Shown here piece after piece: positions 25,190 to 33,867 of a stretch of DNA of 64,000 bases. Made by a program: the position numbers and the translations under genes. This stretch comes from Phenylobacterium deserti. GTDB lineage: Bacteria; Pseudomonadota; Alphaproteobacteria; Caulobacterales; Caulobacteraceae. The notes under the pieces were generated by a model, which ran no database searches, was not told where the DNA came from, and saw only the letters and a program-made list of their open reading frames with translations. Position 1 is the stretch's first letter. Every line of letters begins with the position of its first letter. The stretch is taken from the NCBI RefSeq assembly GCF_003254705.1, contig NZ_QFYR01000004.1:248001-312000 (forward strand), read 5' to 3'.

Positions 25190-26821
25190 TCAGGCCGCGG
25201 CCGCTTCGCCCACCACAGCCCGGGCCAGCGCCTCGGCGACCTTGATGCCGTCGACCGCCGCCGAAAGGATGCCGCCGGCGTAGCCCGCGCCTTCGCCGGC
25301 CGGGAACAGCCCGCGCACGTTCAGGCTCTGGAAGTCCGCCCCGCGCGTGATCCGCACGGGCGCGGAGGTACGCGTCTCCACGCCCGTCAGCACCGCCTGG
25401 GCGTCGTCATAGCGGGGAATCTTGCGCCCGAAGACCGGCAGCGCCTCGCGCATGGCCTCGACCACATAGTCCGGCATGATGGCCGCGAGGTCGGTGGGCG
25501 TCACTCCCGGGCGGTAGCTCGGGATCACCTCGCCCAGCGCAGTCGAAGGGCGGCCCGCCAGGAAGTCGCCCACCAGCTGGCCCGGCGCGAAATAGTTTCC
25601 GCCGCCCGCCACGAAGGCACGGCTCTCCAGCTCCCGCTGCAGCTCGATCCCGGCCAGCGGATGGTCGCTCGGATAGTCCTCCGGCGAGATGCCCACGACG
25701 AAGCCGGAATTGGCGTTCCGCTCGTTGCGCGAATACTGGCTCATGCCGTTGGTCACAACGCGGCCGGGCTCGCTTGTCGCCGCCACCACCGTCCCGCCCG
25801 GGCACATGCAGAAGCTGTAGACCGTCCTCCCGTTGCGGCAGTGGTGCGACAGCGAATAGGCCGCCGCGCCCAGGTCCGGGTGCCCGGCGCAGGGCCCGAA
25901 CAACGCCCGGTCGATCCAGGACTGCGGGTGCTCGATTCGGAAGCCAATGGAGAACGACTTGGCCTCGATGTGGACGCCCCGATCGTAAAGCATCTGGAAG
26001 GTGTCGCGTGAGGAATGGCCCACCGCCATCACCACCTGATCGGCCTCGATGAACTCGCCGGTCTGCAGGTGCACGCCGCGCACGCGCTTGTGGCCGTCCG
26101 GGCCACGTTCCAGCTCCAGGTCCGTGACCCGGCTCTGCCAGCGGTACTCACCGCCCAGCCCCTCGATCTTCGCTCGCAGGCTTTCCACCATGGTCACTAG
26201 GCGGAAGGTGCCGATGTGCGGGTGCGCCTCGGTCAGGATCTCCTCAGGCGCGCCGGCCTGAACGAACTCGGTCAGCACCTTGCGGCCCAGGAACCGCGGA
26301 TCCTTGATCTGGCTGTAGAGCTTGCCGTCGGAGAAGGTCCCCGCCCCGCCCTCGCCGAACTGGACGTTGCTCTCGGGGTTCAGCTCGCTGCGCCGCCAAA
26401 GGCCCCAGGTGTCCTTGGTTCGCTCGCGCACGACCTTGCCCCGGTCCAGGATGATCGGCCGAAAGCCCATCTCCGCCAGGATCAGGCCGGCGAACAGGCC
26501 GCATGGCCCCGCCCCGATCACCACCGGCCGCAGGCTCCTGGCCGGCGGCGCGCTCGCCACATGGCGATAGGCGGTGTCCGGCGTCGGCCGCACGTGCGGG
26601 TCGCCCGCAAGCCGCTTCAGCACCTGCGCCTCGCCCTTCACCTCGGCGTCGACGATGTAGACCTTCAGGATCGACGTCTTCTTGCGCGCGTCATGCGCCC
26701 GCTTCCACACCGACCAGCGCAGCAGGTCGCGTTCGCCCACGCCCAGCTTGCTGGCGATCGCCGCCGGCAGAGCCTCCGGTGCATGGTCGAGGGGCAGCTT
26801 GAGTTCCGAGATCCGCAGCAT
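25190..26821 (-). CDS. FAD-dependent dehydrogenase (COG2509 type)
   Basis: The product is 543 residues. An N-terminal small domain (about 1-95, SELKLPLDHAPEALPAAIA) precedes a Rossmann FAD-binding motif (VVIGAGPCGLFAGLILAEMG), FGEGGAGTFSDGKLYSQ and the C-terminal FPAGEGAGYAGGILSAAVDG. This arrangement is the conserved 'uncharacterised FAD-dependent dehydrogenase' family, which resembles HI0933-like flavoproteins. The reaction is not known. The gene stands alone and is divergent from a GAF-domain kinase. Confidence 0.88.
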   Translation of the reverse strand: MLRISELKLPLDHAPEALPAAIASKLGVGERDLLRWSVWKRAHDARKKTSILKVYIVDAEVKGEAQVLKRLAGDPHVRPTPDTAYRHVASAPPARSLRPVVIGAGPCGLFAGLILAEMGFRPIILDRGKVVRERTKDTWGLWRRSELNPESNVQFGEGGAGTFSDGKLYSQIKDPRFLGRKVLTEFVQAGAPEEILTEAHPHIGTFRLVTMVESLRAKIEGLGGEYRWQSRVTDLELERGPDGHKRVRGVHLQTGEFIEADQVVMAVGHSSRDTFQMLYDRGVHIEAKSFSIGFRIEHPQSWIDRALFGPCAGHPDLGAAAYSLSHHCRNGRTVYSFCMCPGGTVVAATSEPGRVVTNGMSQYSRNERNANSGFVVGISPEDYPSDHPLAGIELQRELESRAFVAGGGNYFAPGQLVGDFLAGRPSTALGEVIPSYRPGVTPTDLAAIMPDYVVEAMREALPVFGRKIPRYDDAQAVLTGVETRTSAPVRITRGADFQSLNVRGLFPAGEGAGYAGGILSAAVDGIKVAEALARAVVGEAAAA

Positions 26822-26941
26822 TGCGCCTATTTAGCCGCTCTGCGGTCAACGTGCATGGGGCTGCGGCATCGGCGTTGCTTCTGGGGCGCATCCAACGGCT
26901 ATGGCCGTGAAACGATTGAACAACCGGACGAAGCCGTTAGG

Positions 26942-28189
26942 GTGCTACTCGTGCTAGATCGCAACGCTTCGCCAGAACCCGCCACGGCGTCGTCTCCCCT
27001 GGAGGACATCGCCCACCTGCCGGATGTGCAATCGATCCTGCAGGTCTGCGCCCGGGTGACAGGCATGCGCTACACCGTGGTCGCGCACGTCACGGACAAG
27101 CGGTGGCTCGCCTGCGCCGTCCTAGACGAGGTAGATTTCGGTCTGCCCGTCGGCGGCGAACTGCCCATCAAGACGACCCTCTGCGACGAAGTTCGCGCCG
27201 GCCGCGAGACCATCGCCTTCGATCACGCCTCGGCCGACCCCCGCTGGCGCGACCACCACACGCCCAAGGCCTACGGCCTGGAAAGCTATATCGCCGTGCC
27301 GATCATCCTGTCGGACGGAGAGTTCTTCGGCACCCTTTGCGCCATCGACCCCAAGCCGGCGCGAGCGTCGGCGCCCGAAACCGTCGCGATGTTCGAGCTG
27401 TTCGCCAAGCTGATCGCCGCCCAGCTTGAGGCCAGCCGCCGCCTGGCGGTCTCTGAAGCGGCCCTTCTCGATGCGCGCGAGACCGCCGACCTGCGCGACC
27501 AGTTCATCGCCGTACTCGGCCACGACCTGCGCAATCCGCTCGCCGCCATCGACGCCGGAACCGCCCTGCTCGCCCAGCCCGAGCCGGAGAGCAGGACCGA
27601 CTCGATCCTGGGCGAGATGCGCAACTCGGTGCGGCGCATGGAGCGGCTGATCAACGACGTGCTCGACTTCGCCCGCGGCCGCCTGGGCGGGGGCTTGAGC
27701 CTTCGCCGCCGCCACGCCGACGACCTGCCGCAGATGCTGGCGCAGGTGGTCGAGGAGGTTCGGGCCGCCCATCCGCACGCAACCATCCTGACCTCGATCG
27801 AGATCGCCTCGCCCGTGTCCGGCGATCCCGACCGGCTGGCGCAGCTGACGTCCAACCTGTTGGCCAACGCCGTCACCCACGGCGATCCGCGCCACCCGGT
27901 TCGGCTTGACGTGCGCGCCGGCGACCGCCTGTTCGAGCTGTCCGTCGCCAACCACGGCCAACCGATCCCCGACCACATCCGCCCCCGCCTGTTCCAGCCC
28001 TTCAATCGCAAGGGCTCGGGCGAGGTGCGCGAGGGGCTGGGCCTTGGCCTCTACATCTGCAGCCAGATCGCCGCCGCGCATGGCGGCTCCCTGAACGTCA
28101 CCTCCGACGAACGCGAGACCCGCTTCGACTTCCGCATGCCCCTGCCGGCCAGCGCCAAGCCGGCCCAGACGCTGCAGGCGGTGGGCTGA
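26942..28189 (+). CDS. Soluble GAF-domain sensor histidine kinase
   Basis: The product is about 415 residues from GTG 26942. The true start could also be GTG 26951 or an ATG upstream near 26854, since no ribosome-binding site is decisive. A GAF domain spans about 15-165 (SILQVCARVTGMRYTVVAHV; YIAVPIILSDGEFFGTLCAID). The HisKA motif is FIAVLGHDLRNPLAAID, and the HATPase shows LTSNLLANAVTHG and GLGLGLYICSQIAAAHGG. There is no membrane segment, so it senses a cytoplasmic or diffusible signal. No response regulator is adjacent. Confidence 0.85.
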   Translation: MLLVLDRNASPEPATASSPLEDIAHLPDVQSILQVCARVTGMRYTVVAHVTDKRWLACAVLDEVDFGLPVGGELPIKTTLCDEVRAGRETIAFDHASADPRWRDHHTPKAYGLESYIAVPIILSDGEFFGTLCAIDPKPARASAPETVAMFELFAKLIAAQLEASRRLAVSEAALLDARETADLRDQFIAVLGHDLRNPLAAIDAGTALLAQPEPESRTDSILGEMRNSVRRMERLINDVLDFARGRLGGGLSLRRRHADDLPQMLAQVVEEVRAAHPHATILTSIEIASPVSGDPDRLAQLTSNLLANAVTHGDPRHPVRLDVRAGDRLFELSVANHGQPIPDHIRPRLFQPFNRKGSGEVREGLGLGLYICSQIAAAHGGSLNVTSDERETRFDFRMPLPASAKPAQTLQAVG

Positions 28190-28209
28190 TCCGGCTCGGG
28201 GGAGCCCCG

Positions 28210-30447
28210 CTAGAACGGCCCCATGCCCCCGGCCGGCGGCCCCTCTTCCATGGACTGCTGCGGTCGGCGCGAATTTGTCCCCGAGCCGAAGCTGTAGCGC
28301 AGGCTGACGAAGACGGCGCGGCTGGCGAAGTCCACTTTGGTTCGGGCGCGCAGGACCGGGGTGTCGATCACCGTCTCCTGGCGCATGGTTTCGAACAGGT
28401 CCTGCACCTGCACCACGCCGGTCCAGTTCTTGTTGAACTTGTGCCGGTAGGCGACCATCACCATCCCGCTGGGCTTCTGATAGCCCTGGGGCGTGAACAC
28501 CTTGCCCCGGCCAAAGCCATTGACCTGGATCTGGTCCGCCGCCGTCACCTGCCAGCTGACCGAGAAGTTGCCCTGGTAGGTCCAGCCGGACTGGGTCTGG
28601 GTGTAGCCGAAGGTGGTGCCCTCGACCTCAGTCCAGTAGCCGTTGCCGCTCAGGCTGTAGAAGATCTTCGGCCCACGACGCCCATTGGCCACCAGCTCCA
28701 GGCCGCCGGCCTGGCTGCCGGTCAGGTTCTCGCGCCGGGTGAGCAGGATGCCGTCGCCGATGTCGCGGGTGACGTCGGTCACCCCGTTGCGGCTGTCACG
28801 CCAGTAGAGTGTGCCCAGCAGGAACGCGCCGTTCTTGCGGTACTGCCAGATGGCCTCGTAGCTGTCGGTCTCCTGCGGCTTCAGCCCAGGATTGCCCTGC
28901 CTGTAGTTGAACGGGTCCTGGAACTGGCGGGCGGGATTGAGGTCCTGCAGCTGCGGCCGCTGGATCCGCCGGCTGTAGCTGGCCGTGACCTGCTGTGCGT
29001 CGCTGATCCGGTACTGCAGGTGCAGGCTGGGATAGGCCATCAGGTAGTCGTTGCCGCCGCTGACTCGATCGGTCAGCTGGTCGGCGTCCAGCTCGGTCAG
29101 CTCGACGCGCAAGCCGCCCAGGACGCCGAAGTCGCCCATCCGGTGCTCGTAGGTGCCGTAGAGCCCGTGGACCTGCTGGTCGACCTTGAAGCGGTAGGTG
29201 TAGCGAAGGTCCGCCGTGCGCGGCAGCGGCTCGGTCCCCCGGAACTGGTAGTTGTCGTAGTCGGAGCGGCTGATCTCGAGATTGTAGCCCGCCACCAGCC
29301 GGTCCGCCTCGCCCACCGGCCGCTTGTACTCGGCCTTGGCCTCGGTCTTGTCGAGGTCATCGGTGCGGTAGAACTGGGCGTAGGGCCCGGCCAGCGCCGG
29401 CGTGGCGTCGGTGAAATAGGCCGCGCGGAACTTGCGGGTGGTCCGCTCCTGGCTGACGTCGAAGGTGAAGAGGTGCTCGTCGCCGGAGAACTTGCGGCGG
29501 TAGCCGGCCGACAGCTCGCCGTTGGAGAACCGGTTCTGGGTCAGGCCTTCGGTGGTCGCCGAGTTGAACAGCTGGCCTTCGTTGTCCAGGCCCGCGCCGA
29601 CGCCCAGGGAGGTGCTCTCGTTCTCGTTGGTGGTGAGCCGGATTTCGCCGCTGAAGCGGGTAAGGTCGTCCTTGTCGTAGTCGAGGCTCGCGCGGGCGTT
29701 GCGGCTGTCGCTGCGGCTGCGGATGTCGGTGAGGTTGCGGTTGTCGAAGAAGCGGTTGTTGTAGAGCCGCGTGCGCTCGTCCAGGTACGTGACGTCCCGC
29801 TCGTCGTGCCACACGCCCGCATCGGCGCTGAAGCCGATCTTCTTGGAATTGTAGGCGTAGCTGACGCCGCCGTTGTAGCGGCCCTCGTTGCCCTGGGCGA
29901 CCCGGACCGAGCCCGTCTGCCCGCCGCCCCGCCCCTTCTTGGTGATCAGGTTGATCACCCCGCCCGAGCCGTCCGGCCGGATGGCGGCGGAGGGATTGGT
30001 CATCACCTCCACCCGCTCGAACTGGTCGGCCGGCAGCTGCTGCAGGGCGGTCGCGCGGCTCTCGCCTCGGAACATGCCGGACGGCTTGCCGTCGATCATG
30101 ATGGTGACGTTGGCGTCGCCGCGCAGCGTCAGGTTGCCTTCCAGGTCCACCTGCACCGAGGGCACGTTGCGCAGGGCGTCGCCGATGGATCCGGCGGTCG
30201 CCTGCAGGTCGTTGGCCAGACTGTAGCTGCGTCGATCGATGGAGGTGCGGGTCTCGTTCCCCTGCGCCGTCACGGTGATCCCGCTGACGGTGCCGGGCTC
30301 GGCCGCGCGCTGAGCGTTCGAGCTGGCGGGCGCCGGGGTCGTCGGACGCGCCGGCGTCGTAGCCTGCCCCGTGCTCTGAGCCTGTGCGTGCGCCATCGGA
30401 CCGGCCAGCACCGCCGCGGCCGCAGCCGCAACTCCATACCCCTGCAT
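28210..30447 (-). CDS. TonB-dependent receptor / outer-membrane beta-barrel family protein
   Basis: The product is 745 residues with a signal peptide ending AHAQA and then a Pro/Thr-rich linker. The plug contains SLANDLQATAGSIGDALRNVPSV, GNLTLRGDANVTIMIDGKPSGM and RVEVMTNPSAAIRPDGSGGVINLITKK. The barrel is of the OMP_b-brl_3 type (NPGLKPQETDSYE, VFVSLRYSFGSG). It would import a large solute by TonB energy. It is divergent from a LacI regulator, with a LacI-type operator between, so a carbohydrate substrate is likely. Confidence 0.87.
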   Translation of the reverse strand: MQGYGVAAAAAAVLAGPMAHAQAQSTGQATTPARPTTPAPASSNAQRAAEPGTVSGITVTAQGNETRTSIDRRSYSLANDLQATAGSIGDALRNVPSVQVDLEGNLTLRGDANVTIMIDGKPSGMFRGESRATALQQLPADQFERVEVMTNPSAAIRPDGSGGVINLITKKGRGGGQTGSVRVAQGNEGRYNGGVSYAYNSKKIGFSADAGVWHDERDVTYLDERTRLYNNRFFDNRNLTDIRSRSDSRNARASLDYDKDDLTRFSGEIRLTTNENESTSLGVGAGLDNEGQLFNSATTEGLTQNRFSNGELSAGYRRKFSGDEHLFTFDVSQERTTRKFRAAYFTDATPALAGPYAQFYRTDDLDKTEAKAEYKRPVGEADRLVAGYNLEISRSDYDNYQFRGTEPLPRTADLRYTYRFKVDQQVHGLYGTYEHRMGDFGVLGGLRVELTELDADQLTDRVSGGNDYLMAYPSLHLQYRISDAQQVTASYSRRIQRPQLQDLNPARQFQDPFNYRQGNPGLKPQETDSYEAIWQYRKNGAFLLGTLYWRDSRNGVTDVTRDIGDGILLTRRENLTGSQAGGLELVANGRRGPKIFYSLSGNGYWTEVEGTTFGYTQTQSGWTYQGNFSVSWQVTAADQIQVNGFGRGKVFTPQGYQKPSGMVMVAYRHKFNKNWTGVVQVQDLFETMRQETVIDTPVLRARTKVDFASRAVFVSLRYSFGSGTNSRRPQQSMEEGPPAGGMGPF

Positions 30448-30596
30448 CCATCCCCCCGGACAGGCTACTCAAAACCACGCTCGCCGCCACTTACGGTCGA
30501 AGTATGGCGCGATTCAATGAATGCGGGATCAAGCTCACGACCGAACTTCAGCTTCAGCCGCCACCTCCGATGTGGCGCGGGCGTTTCGCGCTCGAT

Positions 30597-30614
30597 TGCT
30601 TTAGCGCTACACCA
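30597..30614 (+). promoter_or_regulatory. LacI-type operator 1 (TonB receptor / lacI intergenic)
   Basis: TGCTTTAGCGCTACACCA has a perfect palindromic core TAGCGCTA with a central CG, as LacI-family operators do. It differs at three positions from the operator at 31680-31697. It lies 38 bases upstream of the regulator ATG. Confidence 0.6.
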
Positions 30615-30651
30615 GCTTTCGGCGGTGGCGAGCGCGTGGCGGGCAAATCCG

Positions 30652-31668
30652 ATGAACAGGCGAACACGGGCGAGCCGCAGCACGCTTCAGGCCGTCGCGG
30701 ATGTGGCCGGCGTCTCCGCCATGACTGTCTCGAACGTCGTCAATGGCTCCGGGCGTGTCGGCAAGGAGACCCGGGAGCGGGTGCTGGCGGCCATTCACTC
30801 GCTTGGCTACGTGCCGAACCTTGCCGCGCGTAGGTTGGTCGGTGCGCGCGCCACGCGCCTGGGCCTGATCTGCCCCAGCACGAACGGCGTGTTCATCAAC
30901 TCGGCCATCGCGGCGGTCGCGATGGAGGCGGCCGAAGCGGGATTGCAGCTGATGATCCGTCGGCTGGAGGACCCGTCGAGGGCTTCCGCTGAAGGGGCCG
31001 CCGAAGATCTGGTGCGCTCAGGGGCGGACGCCCTGCTGCTCATCCCGCCATTCGCCGAACGGCTAAGCGGAAGCGAGCGGCTCGCCCGCCTGAACGTCGC
31101 TGTGGCCGCCATGGCGACCGCCAGCGCCCTGCCCGACATGGCGACGGTTCGCATCGATAACACCGCGGCGGCACGTGCCCTCACCGCCCGTTTGATCAGC
31201 CAGGGTCACACCCTTATCGGGCTGATCGCCGGGCCGCCGGATCATTCCGACAGCCTTGCTCGGCAAGCCGGCCATCGGGCCGCCCTGCGCGCCTTTGGTC
31301 TGGCTCATGATCCGGACCTGGTGGTCGAGGGCGCGTTCACCTTCGAGACCGGCCGCGCCGCCGCCGAGCGGCTGCTCGACCGAGCGCCTCGCCCCTCCGC
31401 CATCGTCGCAGCCAACGACGACATGGCCGCAGGCGCGCTTTGGGCCGCGCACCAGCGCGGCCTCTCTCTTCCTGACGATCTGGCGGTTGCGGGTTTTGAC
31501 GACACCCTGCTGGCCACTCGGGTCTGGCCGGCCCTGACCACTATCCGGCAGCCGGTCGCGGCCATGGCTCGTGAGGCGCTCCAGCTGATGACGCAGGAGC
31601 TCGGGGGCGCCCCTCGTCAGCGCGACGTGGTCCTCGAGTTCACGCTGGTGGAACGTGCGTCCGCCTGA
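30652..31668 (+). CDS. LacI family transcriptional regulator
   Basis: The product is 338 residues from ATG 30652. The helix-turn-helix and hinge are canonical (TLQAVADVAGVSAMTVSNVVNGSGRVGKETRERVLAAIHSLGYVPN, AARRLVG). The periplasmic-binding-like domain follows, with SAIVAANDDMAAGALWAAHQRGLSLPDDLAVAGFDDT near the C-terminus. It should bind a sugar or sugar derivative. Two matching operators flank the gene, one before it (shared with the divergent TonB receptor) and one before the downstream acetyltransferase gene, which defines a small regulon and suggests autoregulation. Confidence 0.93.
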   Translation: MNRRTRASRSTLQAVADVAGVSAMTVSNVVNGSGRVGKETRERVLAAIHSLGYVPNLAARRLVGARATRLGLICPSTNGVFINSAIAAVAMEAAEAGLQLMIRRLEDPSRASAEGAAEDLVRSGADALLLIPPFAERLSGSERLARLNVAVAAMATASALPDMATVRIDNTAAARALTARLISQGHTLIGLIAGPPDHSDSLARQAGHRAALRAFGLAHDPDLVVEGAFTFETGRAAAERLLDRAPRPSAIVAANDDMAAGALWAAHQRGLSLPDDLAVAGFDDTLLATRVWPALTTIRQPVAAMAREALQLMTQELGGAPRQRDVVLEFTLVERASA

Positions 31669-31679
31669 ACAGCCGCTTG

Positions 31680-31697
31680 TGGTTTATCGCTAAACCA
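31680..31697 (+). promoter_or_regulatory. LacI-type operator 2 (upstream of maa)
   Basis: TGGTTTATCGCTAAACCA is an 18-base near-perfect palindrome with central CG and only one mismatched pair. It lies 12 bases after the lacI stop and 39 bases before the acetyltransferase ATG. Confidence 0.7.
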
Positions 31698-31735
31698 ATG
31701 ACGCGTTCCGATCTGCAAAAAGAGGGAACACGCTG

Positions 31736-32284
31736 ATGCGTACCGAGAAGGAAAAGATGCTCGCCGGCGAGCTCTACAACGCCAACTCGCCGGAAGTTCA
31801 GGCGGACCAGGCCGCCTGCCACGCATGGCTGGCGCGCTACAACGCCTCACTGGCGGCCGGTGCGCAGGCTCAGCGCGAACTCCTTCGCGAGCTGTTTGGC
31901 GAGGTCGGCGAAGGGGCGGTGATCCGCCCGCCCTTCCACTGCGACTACGGCTTCAACATCCGCATCGGCGCCGGCGTCTTCCTCAACTTCAACTGCGTCA
32001 TCCTGGACGTGGTGGAGGTGGTCATCGGCGACGGAACCCAGATCGGCCCCGGCGTGCAGATCCTCACCGCTGACCACCCGCGCGATCCGGCCGAGCGGGC
32101 TTCCGGCCTGGAGTTCGGCCGCCCCATCCGGATCGGCCGCAATGTCTGGATCGGGGCCGGAGCGATCATCCTGCCAGGCGTCACCATCGGCGATGACGCC
32201 CTGATCGGGGCCGGCGCCGTGGTCACCCGCGACGTTCCCCCAGGCGCCACCGCCGTCGGCAACCCTGCCCGGGTTCGCGCCTAG
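31736..32284 (+). CDS. maa: Maltose O-acetyltransferase-like sugar acetyltransferase
   Basis: The product is 182 residues, the usual length for Maa/LacA. It has the N-terminal Mac domain (TEKEKMLAGELYNANSPEVQADQAACHAWLARYN) and a left-handed beta-helix of hexapeptide repeats (IRIGAGVFLNFNCVILD, IGDGTQIGPGVQILTADHP, IGRNVWIGAGAIILPGVTIGD). The His in TADHP is the expected catalytic residue. It transfers acetyl from acetyl-CoA to a sugar, often to mark excess or non-metabolisable sugar. A GAGGG motif precedes the ATG, and a LacI-type operator sits in its promoter. Its stop shares CTAG with the convergent GST gene. Confidence 0.9.
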   Translation: MRTEKEKMLAGELYNANSPEVQADQAACHAWLARYNASLAAGAQAQRELLRELFGEVGEGAVIRPPFHCDYGFNIRIGAGVFLNFNCVILDVVEVVIGDGTQIGPGVQILTADHPRDPAERASGLEFGRPIRIGRNVWIGAGAIILPGVTIGDDALIGAGAVVTRDVPPGATAVGNPARVRA

Positions 32285-32934
32285 TCCCGGTCCGGCGCCC
32301 CCAGCGGGAAGTAGTGGCGGAAGCGCCGCGCCTCATCCACCGCCCGGGCGAAGGACGGCCGCTGCAACAGCCGCGCGCGATAGGCCCGCAGGTGCTCGAA
32401 CCGCGCCGGGATCTCATAGGTCCAATCGGCATAGAACAGCGACGGCGCGGCGGCGCAGTCGGCCAGGGTGAAGGTCTCGCCCACCGTCCAGGTGCGCCCC
32501 GCCATACGCGCGTCCAGCCACGCATAGCTGGTGTCCAGCATCTTGCGCGCTTCCTCGACCCCGAACGGGTCGCGCTGGTCCGCCGGCCGCAGGGCGTCGT
32601 AGACGAACTTGCCTTGCGGGGTCATGACGTAGTTGTCGAACACCCGGTCGAGCATCCGCGCTTCGACTGCGAGGTCGGGGTCCTGCGGGATCAGCTTCAC
32701 AGGCCCGGCGTGACGCACCTGCAGGTGCTCAATGATCGTGGAGGCCTCCAGCACCACGCGCCCCTCGTCGCGCAGGATCGGAAACCGCTTCATCGGCCAC
32801 AGGGCGGCGAACTCTTCGCCGACCCCAGGCTCCTCCAGCATCCGATAGGTGAACGGCACGTCGTTCTCATAGAAGGCGATCAGCGCCTTCTGGCAGTACG
32901 ACGAGAACGGATGGGCGAAGAGCTCCAGGCTCAC
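32281..32934 (-). CDS. Glutathione S-transferase family protein
   Basis: The product is 217 residues with a thioredoxin-fold N-terminal domain (LELFAHPFSSYCQKALIAFYENDVPFTYR; FPILRDEGRVVLEASTIIEHL, where E-A-S binds glutathione) and an all-helical C-terminal domain (WTVGETFTLADCAAAPSLFYADW). It probably conjugates or isomerises a xenobiotic. Its ATG overlaps the upstream SRPBCC stop (ATGA), and it is the last gene of an ArsR / SRPBCC / GST operon, a common stress or detoxification arrangement in alphaproteobacteria. Confidence 0.92.
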   Translation of the reverse strand: MSLELFAHPFSSYCQKALIAFYENDVPFTYRMLEEPGVGEEFAALWPMKRFPILRDEGRVVLEASTIIEHLQVRHAGPVKLIPQDPDLAVEARMLDRVFDNYVMTPQGKFVYDALRPADQRDPFGVEEARKMLDTSYAWLDARMAGRTWTVGETFTLADCAAAPSLFYADWTYEIPARFEHLRAYRARLLQRPSFARAVDEARRFRHYFPLGAPDRD

Positions 32935-33404
32935 GTGAAAGCCCTCGCATCCTTGCCTTCCAGCAATGCGACCAGGTTGTCGACGTGCCAGGCCGTGCCG
33001 TGCTCGCGACCCTTCACCGCCTCCATGCCGCCGCTGAAGTACGAGCCCTGTTCGGTGTGGATCAGGCGGGTCCGCCCGCCCTCGGGGCGAAGCTCCAGCG
33101 TCTGCAGCGACACCGACAGCTTCTCGTCGTTGTGGAACAGGTCATAGACCAAGATGATCCGCTCGTTCTCCACGATGTCGTGGTAGGTCGCCTGGAAGTC
33201 GCTGGTCATGCCGCTGGGCCAGCGGGCGCGGAAGCGTTCCTTGCCGCCGACCCGGAAATCGAAGTCGCGGTCCAGGGTCACGATGTCGGAAGGCGCCTTG
33301 AACCAGGCGCTCTTGGCCTCAAGGCTCGCGTAGGCGGCGAAGACCCGTGCCGGCGATGCGTTCAGCACCCGCTCGATGACGAAGGTGGCGTTGGTGATGC
33401 TCAT
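32931..33404 (-). CDS. SRPBCC (AHSA1-like) family protein
   Basis: The product is 157 residues of the activator-of-Hsp90-ATPase-1-like group: FVIERVLNASPARVFAAYASLEAKSAWF at the start, a central beta-sheet, and a C-terminal helix (HVDNLVALLEGKDA). These proteins form a hydrophobic cavity for small ligands; the ligand is unknown. The gene overlaps its upstream ArsR gene and downstream GST gene by 4 bases each (ATGA), so the three are translated together. Confidence 0.9.
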   Translation of the reverse strand: MSITNATFVIERVLNASPARVFAAYASLEAKSAWFKAPSDIVTLDRDFDFRVGGKERFRARWPSGMTSDFQATYHDIVENERIILVYDLFHNDEKLSVSLQTLELRPEGGRTRLIHTEQGSYFSGGMEAVKGREHGTAWHVDNLVALLEGKDARAFT

Positions 33405-33748
33405 CGGTCGTTCTCCTCCGCGGCAGTCTGGGCCAGATAGGCCTCCAGCTGGTCGTACTGCTGCTCCCAGAAGCGCTTGCGCTCGGCGATCCAGCGCTCG
33501 ACCTGGGTCATCGTCTTGATCTCCAGCGTGCAGGTGCGCACGCGGCCCACCTTCTCGCTTTTCACCAGCCCGGCCTCTTCCAAGACCTTCAGGTGCTGGA
33601 CCACCGCGGACAGGGTCATCGGCAGCGGCTTCGCCAGTTCGCTGACCGAGGCCGGACCAAAGCTCAGGCGCTCCACCATGGCGCGGCGGCCCGGATCGGA
33701 AAGGGCCTGGAACGCCAGGTCGAGCGGTTCGGATTGATACTGTAGCAT
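33401..33748 (-). CDS. ArsR-family (metalloregulator-like) transcriptional repressor
   Basis: The product is 115 residues from ATG 33748. A winged helix is clear (DLAFQALSDPGRRAMVERLSFGPASVSELAKPLPMTLSAVVQHLKVLEEAGLVKSEKVGRVRTCTL), followed by a C-terminal helix with ERWIAERKRFWEQQYDQLEAYL. No Cys metal-binding motif is present, so it is the non-metal ArsR type that is usually paired with SRPBCC proteins. It is first in the operon and probably represses it. Confidence 0.92.
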   Translation of the reverse strand: MLQYQSEPLDLAFQALSDPGRRAMVERLSFGPASVSELAKPLPMTLSAVVQHLKVLEEAGLVKSEKVGRVRTCTLEIKTMTQVERWIAERKRFWEQQYDQLEAYLAQTAAEENDR

Positions 33749-33867
33749 TCGCTTAAGTGTTGGAGCTTCGGCCAGGCGAGTCAAGCGGCGCCGTGGATTG
33801 CCGATCCTTAAGTTGCCCGCCCGCCCCTCCCCGGCTCCACTGCAAACGAAGCGTTGGGGGGCGTCAC

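Noticed and set aside
26901..26957. 18-codon frame before the GAF kinase as a leader peptide
   Set aside because: It has no ribosome-binding site and ends inside the kinase start region without a defined overlap.
28193..28206. GGCTC-GGGG-GAGCC hairpin between convergent kinase and TonB receptor genes as terminator
   Set aside because: A 5-base-pair stem without a T-run is too weak to call.
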